From Phycisphaeraceae bacterium (GTDB lineage: Bacteria; Planctomycetota; Phycisphaerae; Phycisphaerales; SM1A02), in NCBI GenBank assembly GCA_015709595.1, contig CP054178.1, positions 1,741,205 through 1,805,204 of the forward strand: DNA of 64,000 nucleotides. The letters are read 5' to 3'. The notes beneath the pieces are model-generated. The model saw nothing but the letters and a program-made list of their open reading frames with translations, was not told the origin of the DNA and made no database searches. The translations under genes were made by a program, and so were the position numbers. Positions 26,303-34,573 of this stretch are shown piece after piece (position 1 is the first letter of the stretch; each line of letters starts with the position of its first letter).

Positions 26303-29158
26303 ATGAAGACCGCCGCCCAGATTCGACGCGAGTTCATCGACTTCTTTGTCCAGCGGCATGGACACACCTTCGCCCCGTCGTCGCCGGTGGTGCCGCTGGA
26401 TGACCCCACCCTGCTCTTCACCAACGCGGGGATGAACCAGTTCAAGGATGTCTTTCTCGGACGCGGCAAGCGTGCCTATGTGCGGGCCGTCAACAGCCAG
26501 AAGTGCATCCGGGCGGGCGGTAAGCACAACGACCTCGAGGATGTGGGCAAGGACACCTATCACCACACCTTCTTCGAAATGCTCGGGAACTGGTCGTTCG
26601 GAGACTACTTCAAGCGCGAGGCCATCGCCTGGGCGTGGGAACTGCTGACCAAGGTGTGGGGACTCGACCCGGCGCGTCTGCACGCCACCTACTTCCAGGG
26701 CGACCCGGCGGAGAAACTCGCGCCCGACCACGAGGCCCGCGACCTGTGGCTGCGCCTGCTGCCCAAGGACCACGTCCACCCCGGCAACAAGAAGGACAAC
26801 TTCTGGGAAATGGGCGACACCGGCCCGTGCGGGCCGTGCTCCGAGATTCACTACGATCAGACGGACGACGGCCAGGGCGGCGCGCTGGTGAACCGGGGCG
26901 ACCCGCGCGTCATCGAAATCTGGAACCTGGTCTTCATCCAGTTCGATCGCGGGCAGGACGGCAAGCTCACGCCCCTGCCCGCGCAGCACGTGGACACGGG
27001 CATGGGCTTCGAGCGCATCGTCCGCGTGCTGCAGCGCAAGACCAGCAACTACGACACCGACCTGTGGATGCCGGTGTTCATGGCCATCGAGAATCACACC
27101 GGGGCGCATCCCTACACGGGCCATCTCGATGACCCGGTGGACATCGCCTACCGCGTCATCGCCGACCACATCCGCTGCCTGACCGTGGCCATCGCCGACG
27201 GGGCGGAGCCGAGCAACGAGGGGCGCGGCTACGTGCTGCGGCGCATCCTCCGCCGGGCGGTGCGGCATGCGCACCAGACGCTGGGCGTGCGCGGGCCAGT
27301 GCTGCATCACCTGGTGCCGTCGGTGGTGGAGTCGATCGGCGACGCCTTCCCCGAGCTGGCCGGCAAGGCGAGGCATGCGTCGGACGTCGTCCACCGCGAG
27401 GAGGAGTTGTTCCTCAAGACGATCGACCGGGGGATCGAGTTGTTCAATGATGCCGCGGCACGGGCCGCCGGGACGGGCGTCATCGCCGCCAAGGACGCCT
27501 TCAAACTCCACGACACCTACGGCTTCGACATCGACCTGACGCGCGTCATGGCGGAGGAGAAGGGTCTGAAAGTCGATGAGGAGGGCTTCCACCGGCTGAT
27601 GGAGGAGGCGCGATCGCGCAGCCGCCCGCAGCGGTTCGCCAAGGAGAAGCAGGAGGTGGATTTCACGCTGCCGCCCCATGCGCTGGCGCGGCTGCGTCAC
27701 CTGCAGATTCCCCCCACGGACGACATCGACAAGTACCACGGGCGACCCATCACCAGTGAGATCCGCGCCATCTGGAACGGGCGCGACTTCGACAACATCG
27801 CCCGGCAGGGGCGGCGGGTGGCGCTGATCCTCGACCGAACCAACTGCTACGCCGAGCAGGGAGGGCAGGTGGGAGACAAGGCCGAGATCCGACTGGAGGG
27901 CGGACGCAATACGCCCAAGGCGGGCGATCTGCACGGCTCGCCCACCGCGGCGGGAGCGTGGTTCGAGGTGCAGGACACCATCCGCTCCGGCGACTACGTG
28001 CTGCACGTCGGCGAGATGCACTCCGGGGCCATGCGCATCGCGGAGCGCGTAACCGTGGCCGTGAAGCCCGAGCATCGCGAGCCGGTCAAGGCCCACCACA
28101 CCGGCACGCATCTGCTCAACCTGGCCTTGCGTCAGGTGCTGGGCGATTCGGTGCAGCAGCGCGGGTCGCTGGTGGCGCCGGATCGGCTGCGCTTCGATTT
28201 CTCCTTCAGCCGGGCGCTGACGCCGAAGGAGATCAACGCGGTCGAGCGCCTGGTCAACGCCGCGATTCATCAGGATCTGCCGGTCCACGTGCAGGAAGTG
28301 CCGCTGGCCACGGCCTACAAGATCAATGGCGTGCGCGCTGTGTTCGGCGAGAAGTATCCGGACCCGGTGCGCGTGGTGTCGATCGGCCCGTCCATCGACC
28401 GGCTCATCGCCCAGCCGGACCTGGAGCGCTGGCAGGAGTGCTCCATTGAGTTCTGCGGCGGTACGCACCTGAGCACCTCCGGCGAGGCCAAGCGCTTCGT
28501 GCTGCTCAGCGAGGGCGCGGTGGCGGCGGGGGTGCGGCGGATCATCGCCCTCACCGGACCGGCCGCTCTGGCCGCCGAGGTCGCCGGGCGCGAACTCGAG
28601 GCGCGGGCCTTCCGCGCGATGTCGATGGAGGGTCAGCAGCTGGCCGAGGAAGTCGCCGAGATCGGCCGCCAAATGGAGGAGCTTTCCATCGGGCTGGTGG
28701 CCCGGAACCGCCTCTCCGAGCGCCTGGAGGAGTTGCGCGAGAAGGTCAAGCAGCAGCGAAAGCAGGCGACGGCCAGCACCCGCGACCTGGTGGTGAGCCA
28801 GGCCCGCGTGCTTGCCGAGAGCATTCAGGGGCGCATCATCGTCGATCGCCTGCTGGGGGCGGACGCCGAGTCGCTGCTCGCCGCGGGCGATGTGTTCAAG
28901 GCCAGGCGTCCCGACGCCGCCTGCATGCTGTTCTCCGGCGACGAGATCGAGTCCAAGGTGAGCATTCTGGCCGTCGTCCCGAAGGATCTGATCGCCAAGG
29001 GGCTCAAGGCGGGGGATTGGGTGAAGGAAGTCGCCGCCATCTGCGGCGGAGGCGGTGGCGGGCGACCCGATCAGGCCCAGGCGGGCGGCAGGTATCCCGA
29101 GCGCATTGACGAGGCCATGCAGCAGGCCAAGACGTACGCCGAGTCGGTGCTGAAGTAG
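26303..29158 (+). CDS. alaS: Alanyl-tRNA synthetase
   Basis: Class II synthetase that charges and proofreads tRNA-Ala. The 951-residue protein shows motif 1 and 2 regions (FTNAGMNQFKDVFLG, HHTFFEMLGNWSFGDYFK), motif 3 (GRGYVLRRILRRAVRH), the editing site HHTGTHLLNLALR with CGGTHLSTSGE further on, and a C-terminal DHHA1-like domain ending in CGGGGGGRPDQAQAGG. Two inserted segments of low conservation lie near residues 460-500. MKTAAQIRREFIDFF is the normal N-terminus, which sets the start. Confidence 0.97.
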   Translation: MKTAAQIRREFIDFFVQRHGHTFAPSSPVVPLDDPTLLFTNAGMNQFKDVFLGRGKRAYVRAVNSQKCIRAGGKHNDLEDVGKDTYHHTFFEMLGNWSFGDYFKREAIAWAWELLTKVWGLDPARLHATYFQGDPAEKLAPDHEARDLWLRLLPKDHVHPGNKKDNFWEMGDTGPCGPCSEIHYDQTDDGQGGALVNRGDPRVIEIWNLVFIQFDRGQDGKLTPLPAQHVDTGMGFERIVRVLQRKTSNYDTDLWMPVFMAIENHTGAHPYTGHLDDPVDIAYRVIADHIRCLTVAIADGAEPSNEGRGYVLRRILRRAVRHAHQTLGVRGPVLHHLVPSVVESIGDAFPELAGKARHASDVVHREEELFLKTIDRGIELFNDAAARAAGTGVIAAKDAFKLHDTYGFDIDLTRVMAEEKGLKVDEEGFHRLMEEARSRSRPQRFAKEKQEVDFTLPPHALARLRHLQIPPTDDIDKYHGRPITSEIRAIWNGRDFDNIARQGRRVALILDRTNCYAEQGGQVGDKAEIRLEGGRNTPKAGDLHGSPTAAGAWFEVQDTIRSGDYVLHVGEMHSGAMRIAERVTVAVKPEHREPVKAHHTGTHLLNLALRQVLGDSVQQRGSLVAPDRLRFDFSFSRALTPKEINAVERLVNAAIHQDLPVHVQEVPLATAYKINGVRAVFGEKYPDPVRVVSIGPSIDRLIAQPDLERWQECSIEFCGGTHLSTSGEAKRFVLLSEGAVAAGVRRIIALTGPAALAAEVAGRELEARAFRAMSMEGQQLAEEVAEIGRQMEELSIGLVARNRLSERLEELREKVKQQRKQATASTRDLVVSQARVLAESIQGRIIVDRLLGADAESLLAAGDVFKARRPDAACMLFSGDEIESKVSILAVVPKDLIAKGLKAGDWVKEVAAICGGGGGGRPDQAQAGGRYPERIDEAMQQAKTYAESVLK

Positions 29159-29264
29159 ATCATCTCCCGTCAGGAGAGGGGTGGGGTGAGGGGGCTTTCT
29201 TCGAGGAATCAACCGACCTGCGTGTTGGATCGACTGCACGCGAAAGGTCGAGGGACAGGTTCTC

Positions 29265-29723
29265 ATGCCCGGCAGGAAGCACTCGAATCCGAAGTCCGCC
29301 CCATCCGCGTCACCGGGGGGGAGCAGGCCGCCGACGCCGCCAGCCGAGAAGGAACCGCAGCCATCGGCGCCGGGGGCGAAGCCCGAAGCACCCGCGCCCG
29401 AGGACGACTCTCCCGGCGGCTTGCCGACCTATGTCACCACCATCGCCTCGCTGGAGGAGCAGGTGGGCGGCAACGTGGTTCGCGCCCTGCAGCACGAAGG
29501 GGCGATGGGTGCGCTGACCGTGGTGCAATCCACGCCCGCTGGGCAGCGCATCGTCTCCGTGCCGCTGAGTGAAGAACTGCTCTCTCGCGTCAGCGACGCG
29601 ATCGGCTCCGCGGAGGAGTCGGAGGAAGTCGATTCGGTGCCCTGCATCGGGTTTCACTGTGCGCTGCCGCACCGCTCGCCGCCCAACCAGGAGAAGGAGT
29701 CTCGCCGTGATTCGAAGCCATGA
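29265..29723 (+). CDS. Small protein of unknown function with a disordered N-terminus
   Basis: A 152-residue protein. Residues 1-50 are rich in Pro, Ser, Lys and Glu and probably unfolded. Residues about 50-110 look folded ([40 protein letters not shown]). The end is acidic, then [22 protein letters not shown] lies upstream of the ATG. It overlaps the start of the next gene by 17 bp, which supports it being real and co-expressed with it. I do not recognise a family. Confidence 0.55.
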   Translation: MPGRKHSNPKSAPSASPGGSRPPTPPAEKEPQPSAPGAKPEAPAPEDDSPGGLPTYVTTIASLEEQVGGNVVRALQHEGAMGALTVVQSTPAGQRIVSVPLSEELLSRVSDAIGSAEESEEVDSVPCIGFHCALPHRSPPNQEKESRRDSKP

Positions 29724-30708
29724 CCATGCCGATGATCGATCTGGTCTGTCGCGCCGCGCATTCGTCGGCGCCGCGTTCGTTTCAACCGCATCGCTCGCGG
29801 CGGCGCGACCTGCTCGCGCGCTGGCCGGGCTGCTGCAGGAGGACAACCCCTTGTTCCGCATTTCGCTCGCCCAGTGGTCGCTGCATCGCGCCTTCCGCGG
29901 CGGAAGCGCCGATCCGATGGACTTCGCCCGCATCGCGCGCGAGGACTACGGGCTGGACGCCATCGAATACGTCAACTCGTTCTACAAGGACAAGGCCCGC
30001 GACCGGGCGACGCTCGACGGGTTGAAGAAGGCCGCCGCGGATCACGGCGTGAAGTCACTGCTCATCATGTGCGACGGCGAGGGCGCCCTGGGCGACGCCG
30101 ACCCCGTCCGGCGCACGAAGGCCATCGAGAACCACCACAAGTGGGTGGAGGCGGCCAGGCACCTCGGCTGTCACTCCATCCGCGTCAACGCCCAGTCGTC
30201 GGGAACCTACGAGGAGCAGCAGAAACTCGCCGCCGACGGGCTGCGCCGGCTCACCGAGTTCGCCGACGGCTTCGGCATCAACGTCATCGTCGAGAACCAC
30301 GGGGGCAACTCGTCCAATGGCCAGTGGCTGGCGGGCGTGATGAAGATGGTCGATCATCCGCGCTGCGGAACGCTGCCGGACTTCGGCAACTTCTGCTTCG
30401 ACTGGAGCCGCCAGCACGAGCCCGACGCCTGGTACGACCGCTACAAGGGCGTCGCGGAGCTCATGCCCTTCGCCAAGGCCGTCAGCGCCAAGAGCCACGA
30501 GTTCGATGACCAGGGCAACGAGACGAAGACCGACTTCGAGAAGATGATGCGCATCGTGCTCGACGCGGGGTACCGCGGCTACGTGGGCATCGAGTACGAG
30601 GGATCGAAGCACACTGAGCCGGAGGGCATCCGTCTCACCAGAACGCTGCTGGAGCGCGTGCGCGATGTGCTGCGGCGAGAACCGAAGTACCGCACGGTGG
30701 ACGAGTGA
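29707..30708 (+). CDS. Tat-exported sugar phosphate isomerase/epimerase-like TIM-barrel protein
   Basis: A 333-residue protein of the xylose-isomerase-like barrel superfamily. The N-terminus has a twin-arginine signal ([20 protein letters not shown]). Barrel features are [31 protein letters not shown] with a likely metal-binding Glu, TLPDFGNFC, and YVGIEYEG near the end. Such proteins isomerise or epimerise sugars or inositol derivatives, but the substrate cannot be told. The GTG at 29707 was chosen because GGAGAAGGAG lies 7 bp before it and it gives the full Tat signal. It overlaps the small gene before it. Confidence 0.85.
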   Translation: MIRSHDHADDRSGLSRRAFVGAAFVSTASLAAARPARALAGLLQEDNPLFRISLAQWSLHRAFRGGSADPMDFARIAREDYGLDAIEYVNSFYKDKARDRATLDGLKKAAADHGVKSLLIMCDGEGALGDADPVRRTKAIENHHKWVEAARHLGCHSIRVNAQSSGTYEEQQKLAADGLRRLTEFADGFGINVIVENHGGNSSNGQWLAGVMKMVDHPRCGTLPDFGNFCFDWSRQHEPDAWYDRYKGVAELMPFAKAVSAKSHEFDDQGNETKTDFEKMMRIVLDAGYRGYVGIEYEGSKHTEPEGIRLTRTLLERVRDVLRREPKYRTVDE

Positions 30709-30727
30709 GCCCTCGTGGTTGACGGGA

Positions 30728-31840
30728 CTACCCCCCGATCGCGCTCATGGTGCGCGCCGGCTGGGCGAAAGTGCGCGACCCGATGCCGTGACCGGCCTGC
30801 TTGGTCCATGTGGCGTCGATGAGGAAGCGGGTGAGGCGCTCGTCCATGCCAGGATCATCGAGCGGCACGGATCGCAGCACAGCCCGCAGATCCCACTCAT
30901 CATGGCTGAACAGGCAGGGCCGCACCTTGCCGTCGGCGGTGATGCGCAGGCGGCTGCACGCCCCGCAGAAAGGCCGCGTCACCGGGGCGATCAGCCCGAT
31001 GCGGGCATCCGCCCGGCCCGCGATGCGGAAGTTCATCGAGGTGCTCGACGGATCATCCTGCTCGGGCGTGAGCGGGTGGCGACGCTCGATGCGCTCCCGC
31101 ATCTCCCGCGCGCTGACCACGCGGTCCATCGACCACTGGTGCTGCGAATCGAGCGGCATGAACTCGATCAGCCGGTAATCGACGCCGTGCTTCAGCGCGA
31201 AGTCGGCGAAGTCGGGCAGTTCATCGTCGTTGACACCGCGCAGGATGACTGCGTTGACCTTGACCGGCCCCAGCCCCGCGTCCTGCGCCGCGCGGATGGC
31301 CTGGATCACGGCGCTCACGCCGGTCTTGGAGCGGGTGATGGTCCGCACGCGATCATCGCGCAGCGAGTCGAGCGAGAGCGTCACGCGCCCAAGCCCCAGC
31401 CGCTTCCAGCGGGCCGCCCGCTCGGGGGTGAGCAGCGAGCCGTTGGTGGTCATGGTCAGGTCGGGCACGCCCATCGCCGCCAACCCCGCGATGACCGCGT
31501 CCAGATCGGGGTAGAGCGTGGGCTCACCGCCCGTCAGCCGGATCTTGGTGACGCCCAGGGAGCGCAGCACGCGGCCGAGGGTCAGGTACTCCTGAAGCGT
31601 GAGCAGTTCGCGCTTGGGCATGTACCGGAAATCCGGGTCCATGCAGTAGACGCAGCGGAAGTTGCAGCGATCGGTGAGCGAGAGCCGCACCTCGCGGATG
31701 GTGCGGCCATGGGAGTCGATCAACCGCCGCCTGGCCGGGTCGAGGGCGTCATCATGCAGGGGCTGGGGGGCGCGAGGCGGGCCGTTGAATGGCTCGTGCG
31801 GGGGTGCGGCCGAGTTGGGGACGATCGGCAGGCGGATCAC
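30728..31840 (-). CDS. moaA: GTP 3',8-cyclase (molybdenum cofactor synthesis protein A)
   Basis: Radical SAM enzyme that starts molybdenum cofactor synthesis from GTP. The 370-residue protein has the radical SAM motif CNFRCVYC, a TGGEPTLYPDL box, TMTTNGSLL, VTLSLDSL, the second iron-sulfur motif CGACSRLRITADGKVRPC, and the C-terminal GG needed for activity. The frame starts with GTG at 31840; no ATG is available before the radical SAM motif, so the N-terminal 40 residues are uncertain. No other moa gene is nearby. Confidence 0.95.
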   Translation of the reverse strand: MIRLPIVPNSAAPPHEPFNGPPRAPQPLHDDALDPARRRLIDSHGRTIREVRLSLTDRCNFRCVYCMDPDFRYMPKRELLTLQEYLTLGRVLRSLGVTKIRLTGGEPTLYPDLDAVIAGLAAMGVPDLTMTTNGSLLTPERAARWKRLGLGRVTLSLDSLRDDRVRTITRSKTGVSAVIQAIRAAQDAGLGPVKVNAVILRGVNDDELPDFADFALKHGVDYRLIEFMPLDSQHQWSMDRVVSAREMRERIERRHPLTPEQDDPSSTSMNFRIAGRADARIGLIAPVTRPFCGACSRLRITADGKVRPCLFSHDEWDLRAVLRSVPLDDPGMDERLTRFLIDATWTKQAGHGIGSRTFAQPARTMSAIGG

Positions 31841-31896
31841 GGGGGATGATAGATGAGCGGCGCCCTCGACGATGCACGATCCCTCGGCGGCGGAAT

Positions 31897-31915
31897 CACA
31901 GGCGGGACGCCTGTG
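31897..31915. repeat. Dispersed hairpin CACAGGCG-GGA-CGCCTGTG
   Basis: Perfect eight-base stem with a GGA loop followed by CCAC, in the 96-bp gap between the SDR gene and moaA. The same hairpin with a GGG loop occurs at 62238, and a shorter form at 2063. Confidence 0.8.
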
Positions 31916-31936
31916 CCACTGGCATTGACGTTCTGC

Positions 31937-33004
31937 TCACGCGTACCGGGCCCGGATCGCCGGCACCAGGTATTCGCTGAACGCCTTCTCGAAGTCGTGC
32001 TTCGGCCTGTAGCCCCAGTCCCGCCGGGCGGCGGCGTCATCGCAGTCAGCGGGCCAGCTGTCCACGATCTGCTGGCGCTGCAGGTCGGGCTGGAAGGTGA
32101 TCGACGCGCCCGGGAATGACTTGCGCACCCGTTCGGCGAACTCACCCGCGCTGGGGCTGAACGCCGACACGTTGTAGACCACCTGGGTCAGCCGGGATGC
32201 GTCGGCGCTGGCCAGCGTGAGCAAGGCCTCGATGGCGTCGGGCATGGTCATGAAGGGAATGCGCGAATCCTCACGCACGAAGCAGGCATAGGGCACGCCC
32301 TTGGCGGCGGCGTGGAGCATCTCCGGGCCGAAGTCGCTGGTGCCTCCGCTGGGCAGGGTGTGGGCACTGATGATGCCGGGGAAGCGAATGGATCGGAAGT
32401 CGAGAATGTTCGGAATGCGGTCCTTGGCCAGCAGGCGGTAGTGACGGGCGTAGTAGCGGCCCAGGTGTTCACACGCCAGCTTGTTGCAGCCGTACATGGT
32501 GGCGGGCATGCACCATTCGTGCTCCTTCACCGCGCCGGCCCTGGCCTTGGTGACGAGGTCCGGCATGCCATAGGCGGCGATGGAGGAGGGGAAGATGAAC
32601 TTCACCCGGCGACCGTGGGAGCGTGCCTGCTCCGCCGCGAGTTTCAGCAGGTTGAGCGTGCCCTTGACGTTGACCTCGTGGGCGGCCTCGGGGTTGAACT
32701 CGCTGCGCGTGGAGAGAAGCGCGGCAAGATGGTAAACCTCGGTAATCTCATAGGTCGCAAGAAGCCGCTCCATGAGTGATGGATCGCAGATGTCCCCGAC
32801 CAGCGCCTCGTGGCACTTGGACTTGAGCTCCGCATCCAAGTCGCGAACGTCCATCGCCACCACGCTGCCCCGGTGGTCGGTGTGGAAACGCTCGATCAGC
32901 CCGTGGCCGATTTCTCCGCCGGCTCCGGTGATGAGAATGGCTCCAGGTCGTCGGGCGCCGGAATGGGATGGGGCGGGTGCTTCGGCGGTGTGCGTGGTTG
33001 GCAT
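31937..33004 (-). CDS. NAD-dependent epimerase/dehydratase, L-threonine 3-dehydrogenase-like (extended SDR)
   Basis: A 355-residue extended short-chain dehydrogenase. The Rossmann motif is ILITGAGGEIGHGL, followed by VYHLAALLSTRSE, PSSIAAYG, and the catalytic YGCNK (Tyr-x-x-x-Lys). The later stretch RSIRFPGIISA with PSGGTSDFGPEML and YACFVREDSRIPFMTMPDAIEAL is characteristic of the bacterial SDR-type threonine dehydrogenase, which oxidises threonine to 2-amino-3-ketobutyrate. UDP-sugar epimerases are the main alternative. An N-terminal extension of about 20 residues is Pro/Ala-rich. Confidence 0.85.
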   Translation of the reverse strand: MPTTHTAEAPAPSHSGARRPGAILITGAGGEIGHGLIERFHTDHRGSVVAMDVRDLDAELKSKCHEALVGDICDPSLMERLLATYEITEVYHLAALLSTRSEFNPEAAHEVNVKGTLNLLKLAAEQARSHGRRVKFIFPSSIAAYGMPDLVTKARAGAVKEHEWCMPATMYGCNKLACEHLGRYYARHYRLLAKDRIPNILDFRSIRFPGIISAHTLPSGGTSDFGPEMLHAAAKGVPYACFVREDSRIPFMTMPDAIEALLTLASADASRLTQVVYNVSAFSPSAGEFAERVRKSFPGASITFQPDLQRQQIVDSWPADCDDAAARRDWGYRPKHDFEKAFSEYLVPAIRARYA

Positions 33005-33158
33005 GGGGAAGACAAGTGTGTGGGATGGCCCGGATGGCGTTGGGACAGCCGCACATGGGCCGTCATCGGACCGATTCTAGCGAGCCGCCATTCCATGACT
33101 CGACCCCACGACTCGATGCCGGTGTTTTCTGTTCTTCACGATGCGGCCGATGCGGGTC

Positions 33159-33220
33159 AAAAAAGACGGACCCGACGTGGATGCTGCATTCCATGGGAGC
33201 ATCCGATCGTCAGGTCCGTC
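33159..33220 (-). terminator. Probable intrinsic terminator with a two-part stem, minus strand
   Basis: Outer arms GACGGACC (33165-33172) and GGTCCGTC (33213-33220) enclose inner arms GGATGCT (33179-33185) and AGCATCC (33198-33204). On the minus strand the stem is followed directly by six T (33164-33159). It would stop minus-strand transcription coming from the small gene at 33396-33716 before the SDR gene. The rest of the 391-base gap (33005-33395) shows only a possible gene fragment at 33259-33351. Confidence 0.6.
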
Positions 33221-33258
33221 CAAGTGGCGAGGTCCGACCCCCGGTTCGGCTTCCTCGC

Positions 33259-33351
33259 CTAGGCCTCGACCCCTGCTGATCCCACATAAAGGAGTCGAGG
33301 TGTTCCCCCAAAGGTGAGCGCGTAAAGGCCCGCGCCCGCGCGGGTTGGCAT
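33259..33351 (-). pseudogene. Possible fragment of a GIY-YIG-like domain
   Basis: A 30-residue open frame contains GAGLYALT, then RLLYVGSAG before a stop. The spacing of GLY and LYVG resembles the start of GIY-YIG nuclease domains. Nothing recognisable follows in any frame, so if real it is a truncated remnant. The match is short and could be chance. Confidence 0.2.
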
Positions 33352-33395
33352 CGCGCAGGCGTGGGCGGGAGAGGCGGGATGATGCGGATGACGGG

Positions 33396-33716
33396 TCAGG
33401 CGACGCCTCCTCCACCACCCGGCGGCGGGGGCGGCGGCGGAGGCGGTCCGATCCAGCCGTCGCCGTCGATGTCCGCCTTCAGGATGATCTCCCAGTCCCA
33501 CAGCGGATCGCTGGCCAACGTCGTCGCTGCTGACTGGTTGGTGACGGAAAGTCCCTCGCCAGCGATGTTTGGAGCACTGGATGCCACGGTTGTCGTGCTG
33601 CAATATGCAGCGATAACGGCGGCACAAAGCCATGGCATGGCGTGGCGACAGGTTCCTGCGGAATCTTCTCCAACGAAATGCGACCGCGTGGTACGATGAT
33701 GATGCATTGGCCCCAT
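33396..33716 (-). CDS. Small exported protein with a Ca-loop-like motif and a poly-Pro/poly-Gly end
   Basis: A 106-residue protein. A long N-region is followed by a hydrophobic signal (PWLCAAVIAAYCSTTTVASS). The mature part of about 55 residues ends with LKADIDGDGWIG, like an EF-hand or dockerin calcium loop, then nine prolines, five glycines and VA. In planctomycetes DxDGDG loops often belong to dockerin-like endings, so this may be a shortened relative. GAGGAGG lies before the ATG at 33716, which supports translation. The proline/glycine tract consists of simple-sequence DNA prone to slippage. Function unknown. Confidence 0.55.
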   Translation of the reverse strand: MGPMHHHRTTRSHFVGEDSAGTCRHAMPWLCAAVIAAYCSTTTVASSAPNIAGEGLSVTNQSAATTLASDPLWDWEIILKADIDGDGWIGPPPPPPPPPGGGGGVA

Positions 33717-33871
33717 GACGATGCCTCCTCGAAGGTCGGTTCGGGCCGTGCGAGGGGTCACGATTCCCCTCGGACCACGGCTCAAATCCGCTTCGCCACA
33801 GATAGGGGCGTTCGCCGAAGGCCGAGTGTGACAAACTCATGAAGTTTTTTTTTTCGGAGGGCTGGTGAACG

Positions 33872-34573
33872 ATGGGGTTGGTGGTGCTTCAGGCAGGTTC
33901 ATGGGCCCGTTCCGGGGTGACCGGACGGGTCGCCGCGCCTGTCGAAATGCCCCCACCAGCGGGTCCGACGTCCGAAGGTGGTGATCTGACCAGCGTTTCC
34001 GGGGTCGTGGCGGACCTGCTGCAGCGCATGCGATCGGGGGATCGATCCGCCGCCGCCGAGTTCATGGCCCGGTATGGCGCCCGCATCCGGCGGCGGGTGC
34101 GCTGGAAACTCAGCCGCCCCATGCGTCGCCTGTTTGATTCAATGGATGTGCTCTCCACCGTCACGCGGCGGCTGGATCTGTACGTGGGCCAGGGCAAGAT
34201 GGAGGCCACCGTACCGAAGGAGCTCTGGTCGCTGGTGTTCCGGATGGCGGACCACGCCGTGGTTGATCGGTCGCGCGTCACCCGGCGGCTCCGGCACGTG
34301 GAGGGAAGCGACAGCGCCTTCGCCGCCGCCATGCTGCGTCGTCTGGGGGAAGCGGGGAGCGAGAAGCATTCCAATGTCGAGGTTGAACTGGAGCAGGTCT
34401 TCCGCGCCCTGCAGGATCCGCTGGATCGCCAGTTTCTCGCGCTCTGGCTGGAGGGGGAGACGCACGACTCGATCGGCGAGCATCTGGGCATGTCGGGGTC
34501 AGCCGCCAGGCAGCGGTGGCATCGCATCCGGGAAACGCTGCGCCGTCTGATCGACGATGGAGCGCTGGGATGA
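33872..34573 (+). CDS. ECF-type RNA polymerase sigma factor
   Basis: A 233-residue sigma factor. Region 2 lies at about residues 47-130 (LLQRMRSGDRSAAAEFMARYGARIRRRV as separate helices, ending LYVGQG) and region 4 near the end (LEGETHDSIGEHLGMSGSAARQRW), a helix-turn-helix for the -35 element. It is of the planctomycete kind that sits beside Ser/Thr kinases. The kinase gene starts in its stop codon (ATGA), so the two are co-translated and the kinase, not a classical anti-sigma factor, probably controls it. A run of ten T and a GGAGGG site precede the ATG. Confidence 0.92.
   Translation: MGLVVLQAGSWARSGVTGRVAAPVEMPPPAGPTSEGGDLTSVSGVVADLLQRMRSGDRSAAAEFMARYGARIRRRVRWKLSRPMRRLFDSMDVLSTVTRRLDLYVGQGKMEATVPKELWSLVFRMADHAVVDRSRVTRRLRHVEGSDSAFAAAMLRRLGEAGSEKHSNVEVELEQVFRALQDPLDRQFLALWLEGETHDSIGEHLGMSGSAARQRWHRIRETLRRLIDDGALG

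Noticed and set aside
26042-29266. Open frame of 1074 codons antisense to alaS
   Set aside because: The composition is His/Gln/Arg/Val-rich as expected from the complement of a GC-rich gene. It has no motifs, while alaS on the other strand is complete.
33077-33418. 113-codon frame between the SDR gene and the small exported gene
   Set aside because: It runs through the terminator stem, has no ribosome site and shows no protein-like pattern.
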